A stretch of 64,000 nt of DNA from Mallotus nudiflorus (taxonomy: Eukaryota; Streptophyta; Magnoliopsida; Malpighiales; Euphorbiaceae): NCBI GenBank assembly GCA_947683625.1, contig CANTUR010000055.1, positions 2,810,001 to 2,874,000 on the forward strand, written 5' to 3'. Below, piece by piece: positions 44,413-55,755 of the stretch; positions within the stretch are counted from its first letter, which is position 1; each line of letters begins with the position of its first letter. The notes under the pieces were generated by a model. It was not told where the DNA came from and made no database searches. It worked only from the letters and a program-made list of their open reading frames with translations. The position numbers and the translations under genes were made by a program.

Positions 44413-46435
44413 TTAAAAACAAGTTTTCGATTTACTGATGTTGAGGTGTTAGATAACCTAACTTAAAATGTTGACATAGCCTTGGCACATGTGAGTTATG
44501 TTAGTATAGATGTGCTCTAGTGCCATTCTTGAAATGTATAATGACATTGTAAATTATCCCTAGGGCAATAAAATATTCGTTTAAATAAAGTGTTTGTTTA
44601 TTTGAGTATTTACCCCTTAACATTATGTTAAATAAATTTATTATCAAGAGTTAATAATATGAGTTACAAATTTATTAGTACATATGCTATAAATTGTTCA
44701 TAGTCGTATAATTAATATTTGGGTGATATTAATTAGACTATCACTTTTGTCTATTTTCCTTGGTTAGTATGTAATACTAATAGTGGGAGGTAGTGAGTCT
44801 CATGCTACTTAATATAAGATGTCAGAAATAGACATGTGGATACTCATGTGATGCGTGGATCGAACGTGATGTTAGATTTATGATTGCATGAATATTCACT
44901 TATAGTCAACAATCACAATCTAGGTCATAATGTTGCATATAGTCCTTTGACCTGAGGTGACATGATCATCCATATTTGAGTGGTTAGGGTTTGTTACCGC
45001 TTAAATGCTTGTGTTAATCACATATAGGTCTATAGTGTGTGGTGGCTCCAGTCAGTTGAGTATAAGGATGAGTGTTCAACCAAGAAGGGATTCATTGCTT
45101 GGAGTGATCCAGGATAAGATCCTCTGCTATCTAAGTTCTTTTTTTATCAATAAGTTTCTGGCTAGGACAAATATGACACAAACTGAAAGAGTTTCGGTGT
45201 TGGTTATATTTTATTAAGAATAGAACTTGAGATGAGGTCATATGATATAACTATTAGAGTTTTACTCAAGGCTATATCGGGATCTTCTAATGAAAGGATT
45301 TTAGTTCATGGTAATTATGACCATAAGGGTTCGTGTGAATCGATATATGCATTCATTTCTAATTAGGTAGTTATAATATTAATGTTAGGGGTCACTCATA
45401 ACTTATGAGAACTAAATGTGTATAATTGAGATTTTCACATTTAGACTTGAAAGGAGTTTCAAATAATATCAAGTATTGATATTATCTTCTTATAGCCAAT
45501 TAAACATGAACCTAGTAAGTCACACCTAATAGAGCTTTGCTAAATCACAATTTATATTACTCTAATTATTGATTAAAGAGTTTAATCAATTAGTTAAAAT
45601 TAGTAAAATTGAATTTATGCTTTAAGCAATGATTCTAGCATATCATGAAATCTAATTAAAGTAAGGGTTTAATAATTAATTTATACTTAATTAATATAAG
45701 ATATTAATTAAAGTGTTAAATTAATTATCTATATATTGTTACTTAGATTAATGGCCTAAGTTGTTTAGGCCTAGGACCAAAAGAGTTTTGGACCAAAGAT
45801 TAATCTAAGATGTAGAGAAAGTTGCATGGCAAGTAATATGATGTCATGGATGATGTCAATTCTGTACTTGCATGTCAAGTAATGTGATGTCATGGATGAT
45901 GTCAATTCTATACTTGCATGGCGAGTAATATAATGTCAATTCTTTACTTGCATGGCAAGTAATGTAATGTCATGGATGATGTCAAAGAGTTCTATACTTG
46001 CATAGCAAGTTATATGTAATGGATAATGTCATACATATGATGTAAGCAATGACATCATCAAGGTTTCTTTTCTCTACATATAAATAGATAACTTAAGAAA
46101 TGTTCTTAAGGTTAGAAAAATTGAGAGTTTGGTGTAAAGAAACAAAAACCAAAGCAAACAATATATACTAAAAAAACTCTAATATTCTTGCAAGGAGATT
46201 AAGTTAGTGCAAGTTTACAAAGGGTCATTAAGAGAGGTTACTTGCATCTAACCAAATCAAAGCAAGAAAGAGATTAGTGAATCTTTAGTGTTTCAAGCTA
46301 GAGGTCTCACATTTGGGAGACTTAATGAGTTGATTCAAGAGTTGAATCAAAGGAGCCAACCATTTAGTAGATTAATTGTGGTATACATCAAATACTTGGG
46401 AAATTATAAGTATTCCTTAATTTAGATTTCCTAAG
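44413..46435. other. Unclassified, probably old LTR-type sequence
   Basis: No long open frame. The part after about 46060 has a TATAAATAGATAA box followed by an A-rich leader-like stretch, which resembles the promoter half of an LTR, but no partner copy is present. The region is cut by the Tat element at 46436. Confidence 0.35.
45824..46050 (+). repeat. Tandem repeat, four to five units of 34-55 bp
   Basis: Units read CATGGCAAGTAATATGATGT, then CATGGATGATGTCAATTCT and TACTTG. One unit lacks the middle part and one has an AAGAG insertion. Confidence 0.85.
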
Positions 46436-46762
46436 TGATACCACTTATATATATTCCTATTTAATTAAAGGGTCATTATTTTTTAAATAGGGTTACTCGG
46501 ACAGGGAAGGTAGCATAATCTGTTCATGGAAAGGACTTTACTCTAAAGAGGATTCCTAAGCAATAAGGGAATACTCTCCTACTAGGATTAGGATTCCTAT
46601 CCCACAAGGAATCTTACTCCTTTCAGGTTTAAGCATCACTATAAATAGGACATTATACCTCTTATTCTACATCATCTTATTCTCTCATATTCTAATTATT
46701 CCTTGCTCTCTGTTCATTGATTGTAGGGTCTTAAGCTCAAGAATTCCGAAAATAAGTTATCA
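46436..46762 (+). repeat. 5' LTR of the Tat element (327 bp)
   Basis: Begins TGATACCACTTATATA and ends AATAAGTTATCA, so the ends are inverted (TGATA / TATCA). A TATA box CTATAAATAG at about 46639 precedes the probable transcript start. It aligns along its whole length with 55428-55755. Confidence 0.9.
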
Positions 46763-46764
46763 AG

Positions 46765-46782
46765 TGGCGCCATCTGTGGAAA
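46765..46782 (+). other. Primer binding site of the Tat element
   Basis: TGGCGCCATCTGTGGAAA starts two bases after the LTR. TGGCGCC is a frequent start of plant Ty3-gypsy PBS sequences; I do not assign the tRNA. Confidence 0.75.
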
Positions 46783-47349
46783 ATCTTAGGAAAAGCCATT
46801 CATATACCTACTAAGCTAAAAGAAATCCACACCATAACTTCCAGCCCACCACTAACTTCGACTCCTAAAACTAACATCAATCCTTCTGCACCCATTCCTT
46901 CGACTAATCTCTCAACCCCTCTCCCAACAATAGTGCTTCCTGCCACTTTTCAGTATGTTGTAACTTCGTTCAGACATACATATTCACTTCCTGACAACAC
47001 CTAGAGATGCCCAGTTTTGGGCACAGACTTTCCACATTACGCTCCTTTACAACACCACCATCGTTCAATACCCTCCATACCTTTTTCGAGTTTAACAAAC
47101 ACACCAGTAATTACCACACCAAACTTAAACACTGTAAATGAAACATTCAACCTTAACCAAACCAACAAAAAAGTTATGATATAAAATATCCAAGAGCAGA
47201 TAGCCTTAATGTAGCAACAGCTAAATGCTTTAATATAAAGTGGAAATTCTGAACCAACTTAAATCAATAATAACACGACACGCCGACAAGCACCAGAGAC
47301 AAGAAGGGGAAAGGGTAAAGCACCAAAAGGGGAATGTAGTTCAATAATT
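46783..47349 (+). other. Leader and N-terminal gag region of the Tat element
   Basis: Pro/Thr/Ser-rich reading possibilities interrupted by stops; C-rich on the plus strand between 46840 and 47110. No defined start codon for gag. Confidence 0.45.
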
Positions 47350-48480
47350 TTGGCCCTTGATGACTCAAAGTTAGCTCAGAAAGTTGAAGAGGTTATACAC
47401 AAAGCCCGTACAAAAATAAAAAAGGAGGATGAATGCGTTATGGATTGCAGAACTCCATTCATAAGAAGGATAATTCAGATGAAGATCCCTACTAAATTCA
47501 AAATCCCATTGCTTGATCAGTATGATGGGATGGGAGATCCTGTTAGCCACATATTGGCATTTAGAACAAGGATGTTACTCCAAAATGTGAATGATGAAAT
47601 CATGTGTAGAGCTTTTCTAAGCACACTCACAAAGAATGCCCGAAAGTGGTTTCATCGACTCCTGGAGAATTTCGTCACTTCTTTTGAGGATCTGGTGGAG
47701 CAGTTTCATACCATGTTCGTCACTAATATTCCCCCAGCCAAAAACATCAACGATCTTTGGATGTGTCAGTAAGAAGTTGATGAGTCTCTACGAAGTTATC
47801 TTAGTCGATTCAACAAAATAACTATGCAGATCGAAAGCCTTATTTATGAAGTTACCATAGAAGCCTTGAAAAAATGGCACTAGACTTGGAAAGCTTAAAG
47901 ATAAGATAATGACCAAGGAATAGGGCACCTTTATGAAAGTAATGGTGATGGCAGTTAAAACGATAAAAATGGATGAAGATAGAAGGATATGAAGGGAGGA
48001 GGAAAAGCCACTAGCCAAAGATGAAAGACTAAGACCCAGACGAGTAAGCTTCCTAAAAATAAATTTTAAAAACCCAGTAGAGAGATTTGAAAAGGAAGTG
48101 GACAGATACGCACCCCTAAACACCTCTCGATCCAGGATTCTCATGTGGATAAGGCAGAATGGCGTCGTAATCATGCCAACTAAGAGAATAAGCCCCAACT
48201 AAAGATCCACACAAGATTAAGGAAAATACTGCCAGTATCATCAAGAATACGGGCACAACACTGAAGCTTGCAGAGAGCTGAAGCAAGCCATAGAAAAACT
48301 AGTGTAGAATGGTAAACTCAATAATTTCACAGACACATCGAGAAGGAGTGGAAACCCCTCTCGAGTTAGTTCATACCTTCGATGGTGGTCCCTAAGAGCT
48401 AATACTTATATACGAGCGATCTAAACAAGCCAATGGGAAATTTTGACAATAATGTCTCTCTTATATTCTCCGACTAAAAT
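47350..48480 (+). pseudogene. Gag of the Tat element
   Basis: The main block (47350-47772) contains PTKFKIPLLDQYDGMGDPVS, ILAFRTRMLL, ARKWFHRLLENFVTSFEDLV and VTNIPPAKNINDLWMCQ, a Retrotrans_gag domain. It continues after a TAA with EVDESLRSYLSRFNKITMQI. A zinc knuckle, CQYHQEYGHNTEAC (C-x2-H-x4-H-x4-C), is at 48230-48271. Several stops separate the pieces. Confidence 0.82.
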
Positions 48481-48508
48481 ACGAGAAAACTCCATTTAAG
48501 AAACTTAA

Positions 48509-49156
48509 GTGCATGACAGGCGAAAAGCAAAGAAAGCTCGAAAGGAGCCAATTGGCATTATTAACATGATAATCAGTGAAGAAAATACTGAGAAGAAATT
48601 AAAACAGAGTAGGGGAGAAAAGCCAGTCCTCAAGAAAAAAGACATCGTATTCAATTCAAAAGATGGTTTTCATGTTCGCCATCCCCACTATAACGCCCTT
48701 GTGATAAATGCATATATAGACAATTACTTGGTAAAAAGGTTATTGGTGGACAATGAAAGAGCTATCAACGCATTATCCTGGAATGCATACAAAGTGATGA
48801 GAGGCTTTGTCACTAATCTAAAGACCATCTAGAACCCTATTATAAGCTTATGTGGAGGAACTATACAGCCAATAGGAGTTGTGGAGTTAAACCTAGAATT
48901 TAGGAATCAAGACGATAAAGAAACAAAAGTTATTCAAACAATATTCAACCTAGTGGATCTCCCATTGGCATATAATAAAATCATAGGACGGTCGATGCTC
49001 TATGAAGCAGATGCAGTCACCAGTATCCAACACTTAACTATGAAAATTCCAGTTGAGAGCGAAACTCTTACCATCCGGGGAGATCAACGTATGGCTAAAC
49101 AATGTTACCAGATGGCCATAAAGCCTCAGGAGAAAGCCTTAAAACATGGGAAATAG
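48509..49156 (+). pseudogene. Aspartic protease of the Tat element, active site altered
   Basis: VINAYIDNYLVKRLLVDNER carries the active-site position, where the family has D-S/T-G; here the triplet is D-N-E (about 48747-48758), so it should be inactive. Later, VELNLEFRNQDD and FNLVDLPLAYNKIIGRSML fit the flap region (usually LGRPWL-like). A TAG near 48830 divides the two pieces. Confidence 0.75.
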
Positions 49157-49383
49157 AGAAGTAGGGCGCTAGTCCACAACCAGTTGAAGACACTGAAGCC
49201 CTACAAATTATGGACGGCAAAGTGGTGAAGATCGGTAATGAACTCGATCGTGACATCAAGGAAGGAATAAGGGAAGTCCTCACTAGACACTTAGAATACT
49301 TTGCTTCGCAAGCATATGAAATCATCAACGTGGATCCATAGGTTGCTTGTCATAGTTTAAACATTAGACCAGGAGCAAAACTA

Positions 49384-50030
49384 GTGTGCCAGAAAAAAAG
49401 AACCTTTGCCTATGAGAGACAAAGGATAATTGCTGAGGAAACAAAGAAGTTGTTAGAAGTCGGATTCATCAAGGAAGTTACTCATCCAGAATGGGTAGCC
49501 AACGTGGTACTTGTCAAAAAAGCAAATGGAAAGTATAGGATGTGTGTGGACTATACTAACTTTAATCAGACATGTCTCAATGACAGCTACTCATTGCCCA
49601 TAATCGACCAGCTCGTAGACTTCACTGCTGGCCATAGATTATATAGTTTCATTTATGCGACACAAGGATATCACCAGATACCGATGAAGGAAGAAGATCA
49701 AGAGAAAATTTCCTTCATCACCCATGAAGGCCTATATTGCTACAAGGTGATGCCTTTCGGACTGAAGCATGCTGGAGCAACATATCAAAGCATGATGAAC
49801 CAGTGCTCCAGGACTAGATTGGAACAAGTGTGGAAGTATATGTAGATGACATCATCATCAAGAGCAAACATGCAGAACAACACCCAATGGATCTGGATCA
49901 AGTTCTCTGATTATTGAGCAAGTCTAAAATCAAGCTAAATCCAGAAAAATGTGTCTTTGGAGTCAAAGCGGGCAAATTCCTGGGATTCATGATATCCCAC
50001 AAGGGTATTTTTTGGAAGCCATACTCAACA
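49384..50030 (+). pseudogene. Reverse transcriptase of the Tat element, frameshifted
   Basis: KLLEVGFIKEVTHPEWVANV, VLVKKANGKYRMCVDYTNFN, SYSLPIIDQLVD and YCYKVMPFGLKHAGATYQ give the RT fingers and palm. A frameshift near 49815 is followed in the new frame by VEVYVDDIIIKSKHAEQ, with the YVDD box intact at 49839-49850, then LNPEKCVFGVKAGKFLGFMI. A further stop lies near 49910. Confidence 0.88.
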
Positions 50031-50239
50031 TGAAAGCCCTAAAAAATATCCACGAAGCATAAAAGCTAAACAACAAAATCACAACATTGGGGCATTTCAT
50101 TTTATGCTTAGCCAGATGATGTCTACCATTATTCTGAGCTCTAAAAAATTCCAAAAATTTTGTTTGGTCTATAAATTGCCAAGCAACCTTCGAAGACATT
50201 AAGAAATTCTTATCCTCACCACCCCTACTCAATAAGCCC

Positions 50240-50600
50240 AGATGAAATATTGTATTTATATCTCTCTATAGGTCAAGAATACATCGCTTCAATATTGGTC
50301 AAAGAAGAAGGAAGCTAGCAAAACCCAATTTATTATATTACCAAAATGCTCTAAGGATCCAAATTCTGATATTCCATGTTAGATAAGCTGGCTATGGCTA
50401 TGATTCATGCGTCCCGGAAGCTCCGACATTACTTCCAAGCCCATCCTATCATTGCCCGATCATGTTTCCCTCTACGAAAAATCTTACAAAGATCGAAGAC
50501 CTCGGGCAGATTGGTTCAATGGTCAGTGCTACTTGGTGAATTCGACATTGATTATGAATCCTACCAACAAGTGAAATCCCAAGCATTAGTAGATTTTGTT
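50240..50600 (+). pseudogene. First RNase H domain of the Tat element
   Basis: GQEYIASILVKEE, YYITKML and KLRHYFQAHPIIARSCFPLR, then LLGEFDIDYE, fit the standard Ty3-gypsy RNase H and connection. Stops occur near 50315, 50350 and 50370. Confidence 0.82.
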
Positions 50601-51060
50601 CAAGAAATGGCTCTAAAAGACCTCACCATGACCAAAACACCAGAATGGAAACTCTATATTGACGGAGCTTCCTCCGCTCAAGGATCCAGTGCTAGAGTGA
50701 TTCTCAAAGGACCGTATAAAGTTCATATTCGGTATACAGTTCGAATAGAGTACAATGTAACCAACAATGCCGCAGAATATAATGCACTTATCACAAGCTT
50801 GAAATTAGCTATCGAAGTCAGAGCCGAACACCTTATAATACACTTGGACTCCCAGCTGGTAGTAACCCAGGTTAACAACACATTCCAAGTCAAGGACACC
50901 AGTATTGCCAAGTACATGGACAAAGTCAGGTAACTCTTACAACAGATTGAATAAGAAAGGGGCCAGTGGGATCGTCCAGATATCCAGACAGGAGAATTTT
51001 GAGGCTGACCTCCTAGCCAAATCGGTAGCTAAAGATAGTTAAGCATTTAAGGATATGGAA
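50601..51060 (+). pseudogene. Second, archaeal-type RNase H of the Tat element
   Basis: WKLYIDGASSAQGSSARVIL, TNNAAEYNALITSLKLAIEV, LIIHLDSQLVVTQVNNTF and KYMDKVR follow the plant Tat aRH domain, with D of YIDG, E of AAEYNAL and D of LDSQ kept. It is the clearest single sign of the Tat lineage. The frame breaks after 50933, and the tail with FEADLLAKSVA follows in another frame (about 50998-51040). Confidence 0.87.
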
Positions 51061-51099
51061 TTCACCAAGGCATTAAGAAAACCTAGTACGAAAGATCCT

Positions 51100-52394
51100 G
51101 AAGTTTTGGAGATACAGGAAGTCTCGAAATGGATGCATCTGATAATCCAATACCTGGAACACAGAACTCTCCCCTGAAGACAAATTGAAAGCTTGAAAGC
51201 TAAAAGTGAGAGTAGCCCACTATTCTATCCACCAAAGGGAGATTTATAGAAAAACCCTTTCACACCCATGGTCTAAGTGCGTCTCTCTAGAGGAAGGGAA
51301 TTACATACTCAGGGAAATCCATGAAGGAATTTATGGAGCACATGAATCCCACTATGCACTAACCCAAAAAACACTACTCCAAAGATACTACTGGCCTACC
51401 ATGTTTAATGATGCCCAGAAGCTAACTCAAGCATGCCACAAGTGCCAACAATTCACTCGACTCAGTCACAGGCCTTCCCACCCCCTGCATCCAATCAGTA
51501 GCCCATGGCCCTTCACCATATGGGGGATGGACATCCTGGGTCCCTTCCCAACTTCCACTTTATAAAAAAAGTTCCCGATTGTGGCTATAGACCATTTCAC
51601 TAAATGGGTAGAAGTGGAGGCAATTCTAACCATCATAAAAGCTCGGATACAACATTTCTTCTAGAAAAAGATCATCTGTAGATTCGACATCCCTCACATT
51701 TTGATTAGGGACAACAATAAACAGTTTGATAATGAAAAGTTTAAAGGTTTCTATTCAGACCTCAAAATAAAGCTTCATTTCACCTCAGTAGCCCACCTAC
51801 AAACAAACGGGAAAACAGAAGTCACCAATAGAATTATCATATAGGGATTAAAGAAGAGACTTAATGAGAAAAGGGGAAATTAGGTTGAAGATCTTAACAA
51901 TGTAATTTGGGCCTACAGAACCACTCTTAAATCATCTACCGAGGAGACACCATTTAGACTGACCTATGGCATGGACGTGGTAATACTAGTGGAGATTGCT
52001 TCACTAAGTTACAGGGTTAGTCACAGTCTGGATCATAACATCAATAACATTGACACTCAGATATGTTTAGACCTATTAGAAGAAAGGCAGGAGCAGACAG
52101 CAGCTACAGCTGAAGCATATCGGTAGAAGGTATCATCTCCGGTGTAGTTACCAAAGACAGTTCAAAATAGGAGACTGGGTACTCAAAAGGGCAAATACTG
52201 GCAAAGGTAACTCAAGAACTGGCAAGCTTGATCCAAATTGAGAAGACCCATATCAAATCTCAAAGCGCACAACCAAGGGAGCATACAAACTAAGAAATAG
52301 AGACGATAAAGAGTTGCCACGATTTTGGAACATACAGTGCCTCAGAAAATACTATCAACAAAACTTAGATTGTAATCAAAATGGTATTCAATAA
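51100..52394 (+). pseudogene. Integrase of the Tat element
   Basis: The zinc-binding part is at 51296-51460 (IHEGIYGAHESHYALTQKTL, then ACHKCQQF). The catalytic core starts WPFTIWGMDILGPFP and, after a stop at 51563, continues FPIVAIDHFTKWVEVEA, ILIRDNNKQF (DNG changed to DNN) and TNGKTEVTNR. Core end: VIWAYRTTLKSSTEETPF. The C-terminal part has KGAYKLRNRDD and ends in CLRKYYQQNLD with TAA at 52392-52394. At least five in-frame stops are present. Confidence 0.86.
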
Positions 52395-52483
52395 AATCTC
52401 TTTCCATTGATACCAATAAATCTCTTACAAAAAAGAATGATTATAATAAAAAAAAAGAGAGAAACAAAAAATGAGAAGGGTTT

Positions 52484-54400
52484 CTATTCTACTACTTGTA
52501 TATTTGAACCATCGGGCAAGGAGACGGAGGGGGAAACAACATCAGTGGCATTTGAAGGCATAGTAGGCTCAGCAACAATAACAAACTCAACATTATTCCT
52601 CGTACGACAGGTACTTGCCTTTAGACGAGCATCGTCCTCAGAAGCAATCTTTGCAAGGTCTGCCGACGTTATTCGATCCAGCACTTTCAAGTCTAACTTA
52701 GGATTTTGGGAAAGCAAGATCCTCTATTCATACCTGTAGGCCTTGAGAATCCCTCTACCGTGTTTTGGTAGGATCTTTTTTTCTCATGACTTCTTGACCT
52801 CAGATAGCCTATTCTCTAGATTTGCAATCTAAAGATCTTGCTCTTTAATCGTCCTCGACAATTGACCTTAACTATACTCCAGATTAGCGATTTTCTTTTG
52901 GCCTACCTCAGCCTCAAATTTTTCCTCTGCATATTTTTTCTAGCAGAGCTCTAGTGCTGCCTTGGCACCATGCAGCTTCTTCTCAAAGTCAATAGCTATT
53001 GTCCTGACCTCCGTCTCCTTCAAACTGTACTGGCTTTTCAAATAGAAATATTAGTCCTTTGCTAGTAGTAAGGCCTGGGTCATCTATAATAAGAGAAGTT
53101 CATGTTAACATAAGTAAAAGTGCAAGTAACAGAGGTAACATTCACTTACTTCTAACGAATGGCCGATCATCCAATTAAGCAGCCCCTCAAGACCCTCATC
53201 AGACCAACACTGCATATCCATTGGCAACCTTAGTGACTCTATATACTGATCTCTCACTTGGTTATTTGAGATGCTTAGAGGCTTCATTTTATTTAGCATC
53301 CACCCCCTCATATCCGGACACCAGACAGCCTCGGGCGTTGGATGTATATCTCTTTGTCGAGGCCCTCAGCATCAGAGTCCTACTCGATCAACAACCTTTT
53401 CTGCCGACCTCCCTTCCCAGTGTGAGACGATTTGACTATAACTTTGCCTTTAGGATCGACGGTTGTCTCCTCAAAGGCCGCAAAGGCTTCCGGTTCTAGA
53501 GAAGGGGATACATGTACTTCCTCTGAAGTTGTCGGCTCATTAGCCAAAAAGGAAATCCCATCTGTAAAATTAAAAAAGTCAACCATCTACAATCAAAAAG
53601 ATAAAGCAAGTCAGAAGGATGCCTCTTAATAAACCAAATGTACGAGTAGAATGAACACAGTTCGGACAGACTCTCCATAGGTATCTCTTGGATACGTCCT
53701 CAGCCAATCAAGCTTCAATAAGATGATCAAGATCCAGCCATAAAACCATCTCTGCATCATGATTGGGAAGTCTCAAAGGCCTTTTCACCTTGTGGCATTC
53801 ATTAGACCACATTCGTCAGGCATCCACAAAGTCCGACGAGTGCTTGATGATAAAAAAATTATGCCTCCACTTCTTATGGAGGTCTGGAAGTTTTGCAAAA
53901 AGGGTATGGTTGGGAATGACTGATAGGGAAAATATTAGTTCTCCCTTCTTTCTAGGCAGACTATACAAATACCGTATGATGTCCAAATCAGGTTCCCTAC
54001 CCTCTTCATACATAGTTGGATGAACCTAGTCAGAATCCTATAGCTATTCGGATGGAGCTAACCAGGTGCTATGTTATACCTATTCATAAATCTTTTGACG
54101 AAGGGATCTAATGGAAACTTTAAACACCCCCCTCTAGCTAGTCAAAATATACCACTAATCTACTAAACCCTAACATGGGAGTATGAGCCATAAACTTCAT
54201 ATCTACTATGTAAAGGGAATTGGCGGGAATACAGAATTACCTCTAGTACCACCCCAACAGTTCATCATCTATTTTCGACACAAACATGTCAGAACTAACC
54301 TATTCCCTCAATGCCATAATGTTTTCTATGAAGAAGAAAAAATGCATGAAAGACAAAGAAAATAGGAAAAATAAGGAGAAAGACAAAGATCACCTGGTTA
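52484..54400 (-). pseudogene. Antisense gene of the Tat element, Transposase_28-like (PF04195-type)
   Basis: Reading on minus between pol and the 3' LTR. Near 54140-54010 it has FPLDPFVKRFMNRYNIAPG, LHPNSYRILTRFI; then (54013-53816) RKKGELIFSL, LHKKWRHNFFII. These match plant gypsy-associated proteins called putative gypsy type transposon (PF04195). Positions 53586-53380 are an acidic, Ser/Thr-rich middle part, and 52717-52484 (LKVLDRITSADLAKIASEDD) plus a coiled-coil-like segment (about 53050-52750) form the end. Many stops and frame changes. A TATA-like CTTTATAAATA on minus near 54517-54507 could be its promoter. Function unknown. Confidence 0.65.
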
Positions 54401-54842
54401 TAAAGGGCATAGATCGTGGCAGATAAAAACAAAGCAGCAGTAGTAATGCAAATGTGACAATGGCAAAACAAAAGGGCAAAATGTATCAGTTAATAAGAAC
54501 AAAGATATTTATAAAGTTATAGAAGGATTTGGAAACACACTATTAATTGCCTCATCATTACTTCACTTCTCCCCATATCATTAAGGGCAATTTGGGAAAA
54601 GTAAAACCCATTAATTGAGTGGTCATTATGAAAACAGCAAAAAAGTCTCATCTTCTGACACATGAAAAGACACATCGCTCAAGTGATTGAAATTTTAAAT
54701 CCTTAGGAATCGAAGCAGCATAGCCATGCCTCAACCCGCACACATCTTTTCCAGCTCTCTTTCTATTTACTTGGAACTAGCATCCGAGTTACGCTTTCGG
54801 CACATTCCAACTATCTGGCACTTAAGCCACGCTTCTAGTGCA
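54401..54842. other. Non-coding spacer after the antisense gene
   Basis: No gene; it holds the putative antisense promoter and leads into the tandem repeats. Confidence 0.45.
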
Positions 54843-55140
54843 CTGAGTATCTAAGTCCAGTGACTAAAGCTGGCACCTTCAGGTCGCTTTTATAGTATTG
54901 AGGTTCTAAGCATGTAAGCCTTACGTCCTTGCACTGAGCATCTAATCCTCGAGCATCTAAGTCCAATGACTGAATCTGGCACCCTCAGGTCGCTTCTATA
55001 GTATTGAGGTTCCGAGCATGTAAGCCTCACGTCCTTACACCGAGCATCTAAGTCTAGTGTCTGAAGCTGGCACCCTTAGGTCGCTTCTATAGTACTGAGG
55101 TTCCAAGCACATAAGCCTCGCGTCCTTGCACCGAGCATTA
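54843..55140 (+). repeat. Three tandem units of about 90-106 bp near the 3' LTR
   Basis: The unit contains GAGCATCTAAGTCCAGTGAC, then GCTGGCACCCTCAGGTCGCT, TCTATAGTATTGAGGTTC and AAGCCTCACGTCCTTGCAC. The GGCACC word is at about 54872, 54978 and 55069. The DNA is notably more GC-rich than its surroundings. Confidence 0.85.
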
Positions 55141-55415
55141 AAAATCCAGTGATGACTGGTTTCGTCGCGTCATTTTTACACGGACGGGTTAATCTATTGC
55201 ATTCAATCTTGAAGATTTAGCGTGCTCTAAATGACGCCTCAGAAATATGATGGTTTCAAGACTCAGTACCAAGCTTTACTTTCTTCCTGTGACTGAGGCT
55301 AGCCACCTCAACTCACCCTTCTATGTCATTGTGCAGTACCTAACTACTTTCTATATAGAAGCATAAGTGCTATATTATACTCGGATACGACGGGCATAAA
55401 TATTTGAATATACCC
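55141..55415. other. End of the Tat element 3' untranslated region
   Basis: Non-coding and unique within the window; ends at the polypurine tract. Confidence 0.5.
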
Positions 55416-55424
55416 AAGGGGGGA
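55416..55424 (+). other. Polypurine tract of the Tat element
   Basis: AAGGGGGGA ends three bases before the 3' LTR. Confidence 0.78.
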
Positions 55425-55427
55425 CTC

Positions 55428-55755
55428 TTAAAACTGCTTATATATATTCCTGTTTAATCAAAGGGTTTTTATTTTCTAAATAGGTTTACTCGGACATGGA
55501 AGGTAGTTGAATCTGTTCATGGAAAGGACTCTACCCCGAAGAGGATTCCTAAGCAAAGAGGGAATACTCTCCTACTAGGATTAAGATTCCTATCCCACAA
55601 GGATTCTTACTCCTTTTAGGTTTAAGCATCATTATAAATAGGACCTCATATCTCTCATTCTACATTATCTCATTCTCTTATATTCTAATTGTTCCTTACC
55701 CTTTGTTTATTGATTACAGGGTCTTAAGCTCAAGAGTTTCAAAAATAAGTTATCA
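55428..55755 (+). repeat. 3' LTR of the Tat element (328 bp)
   Basis: Aligns with 46436-46762; the first bases are changed (TTAAAACTGCTTATAT against TGATACCACTTATAT) and the end AATAAGTTATCA is identical. Roughly one base in ten differs by eye, so the insertion is not recent. Confidence 0.9.

Larger units (their letters stand above)
46436..55755 (+). mobile_element. Tat-lineage Ty3-gypsy retrotransposon, complete but decayed (9.3 kb)
   Basis: 5' LTR (46436-46762), PBS (46765-46782), gag, protease, RT, RNase H, aRH and integrase (ending 52394), an antisense gene (about 54400-52484), tandem repeats (54843-55140), polypurine tract (55416-55424) and 3' LTR (55428-55755). The second RNase H and the antisense gene place it in the Tat lineage, but short LTRs and a different PBS separate it from the Ogre-like family in this window. 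Flanks CTAAG and TTAAT are not identical, so the target duplication has decayed or been lost. Confidence 0.9.

Noticed and set aside
53221..54365. Plus-strand frames at 53221-53629, 53763-54023 and 54183-54365
   Set aside because: They are shadows of the antisense (minus-strand) gene of the Tat element, which shows the recognisable motifs.
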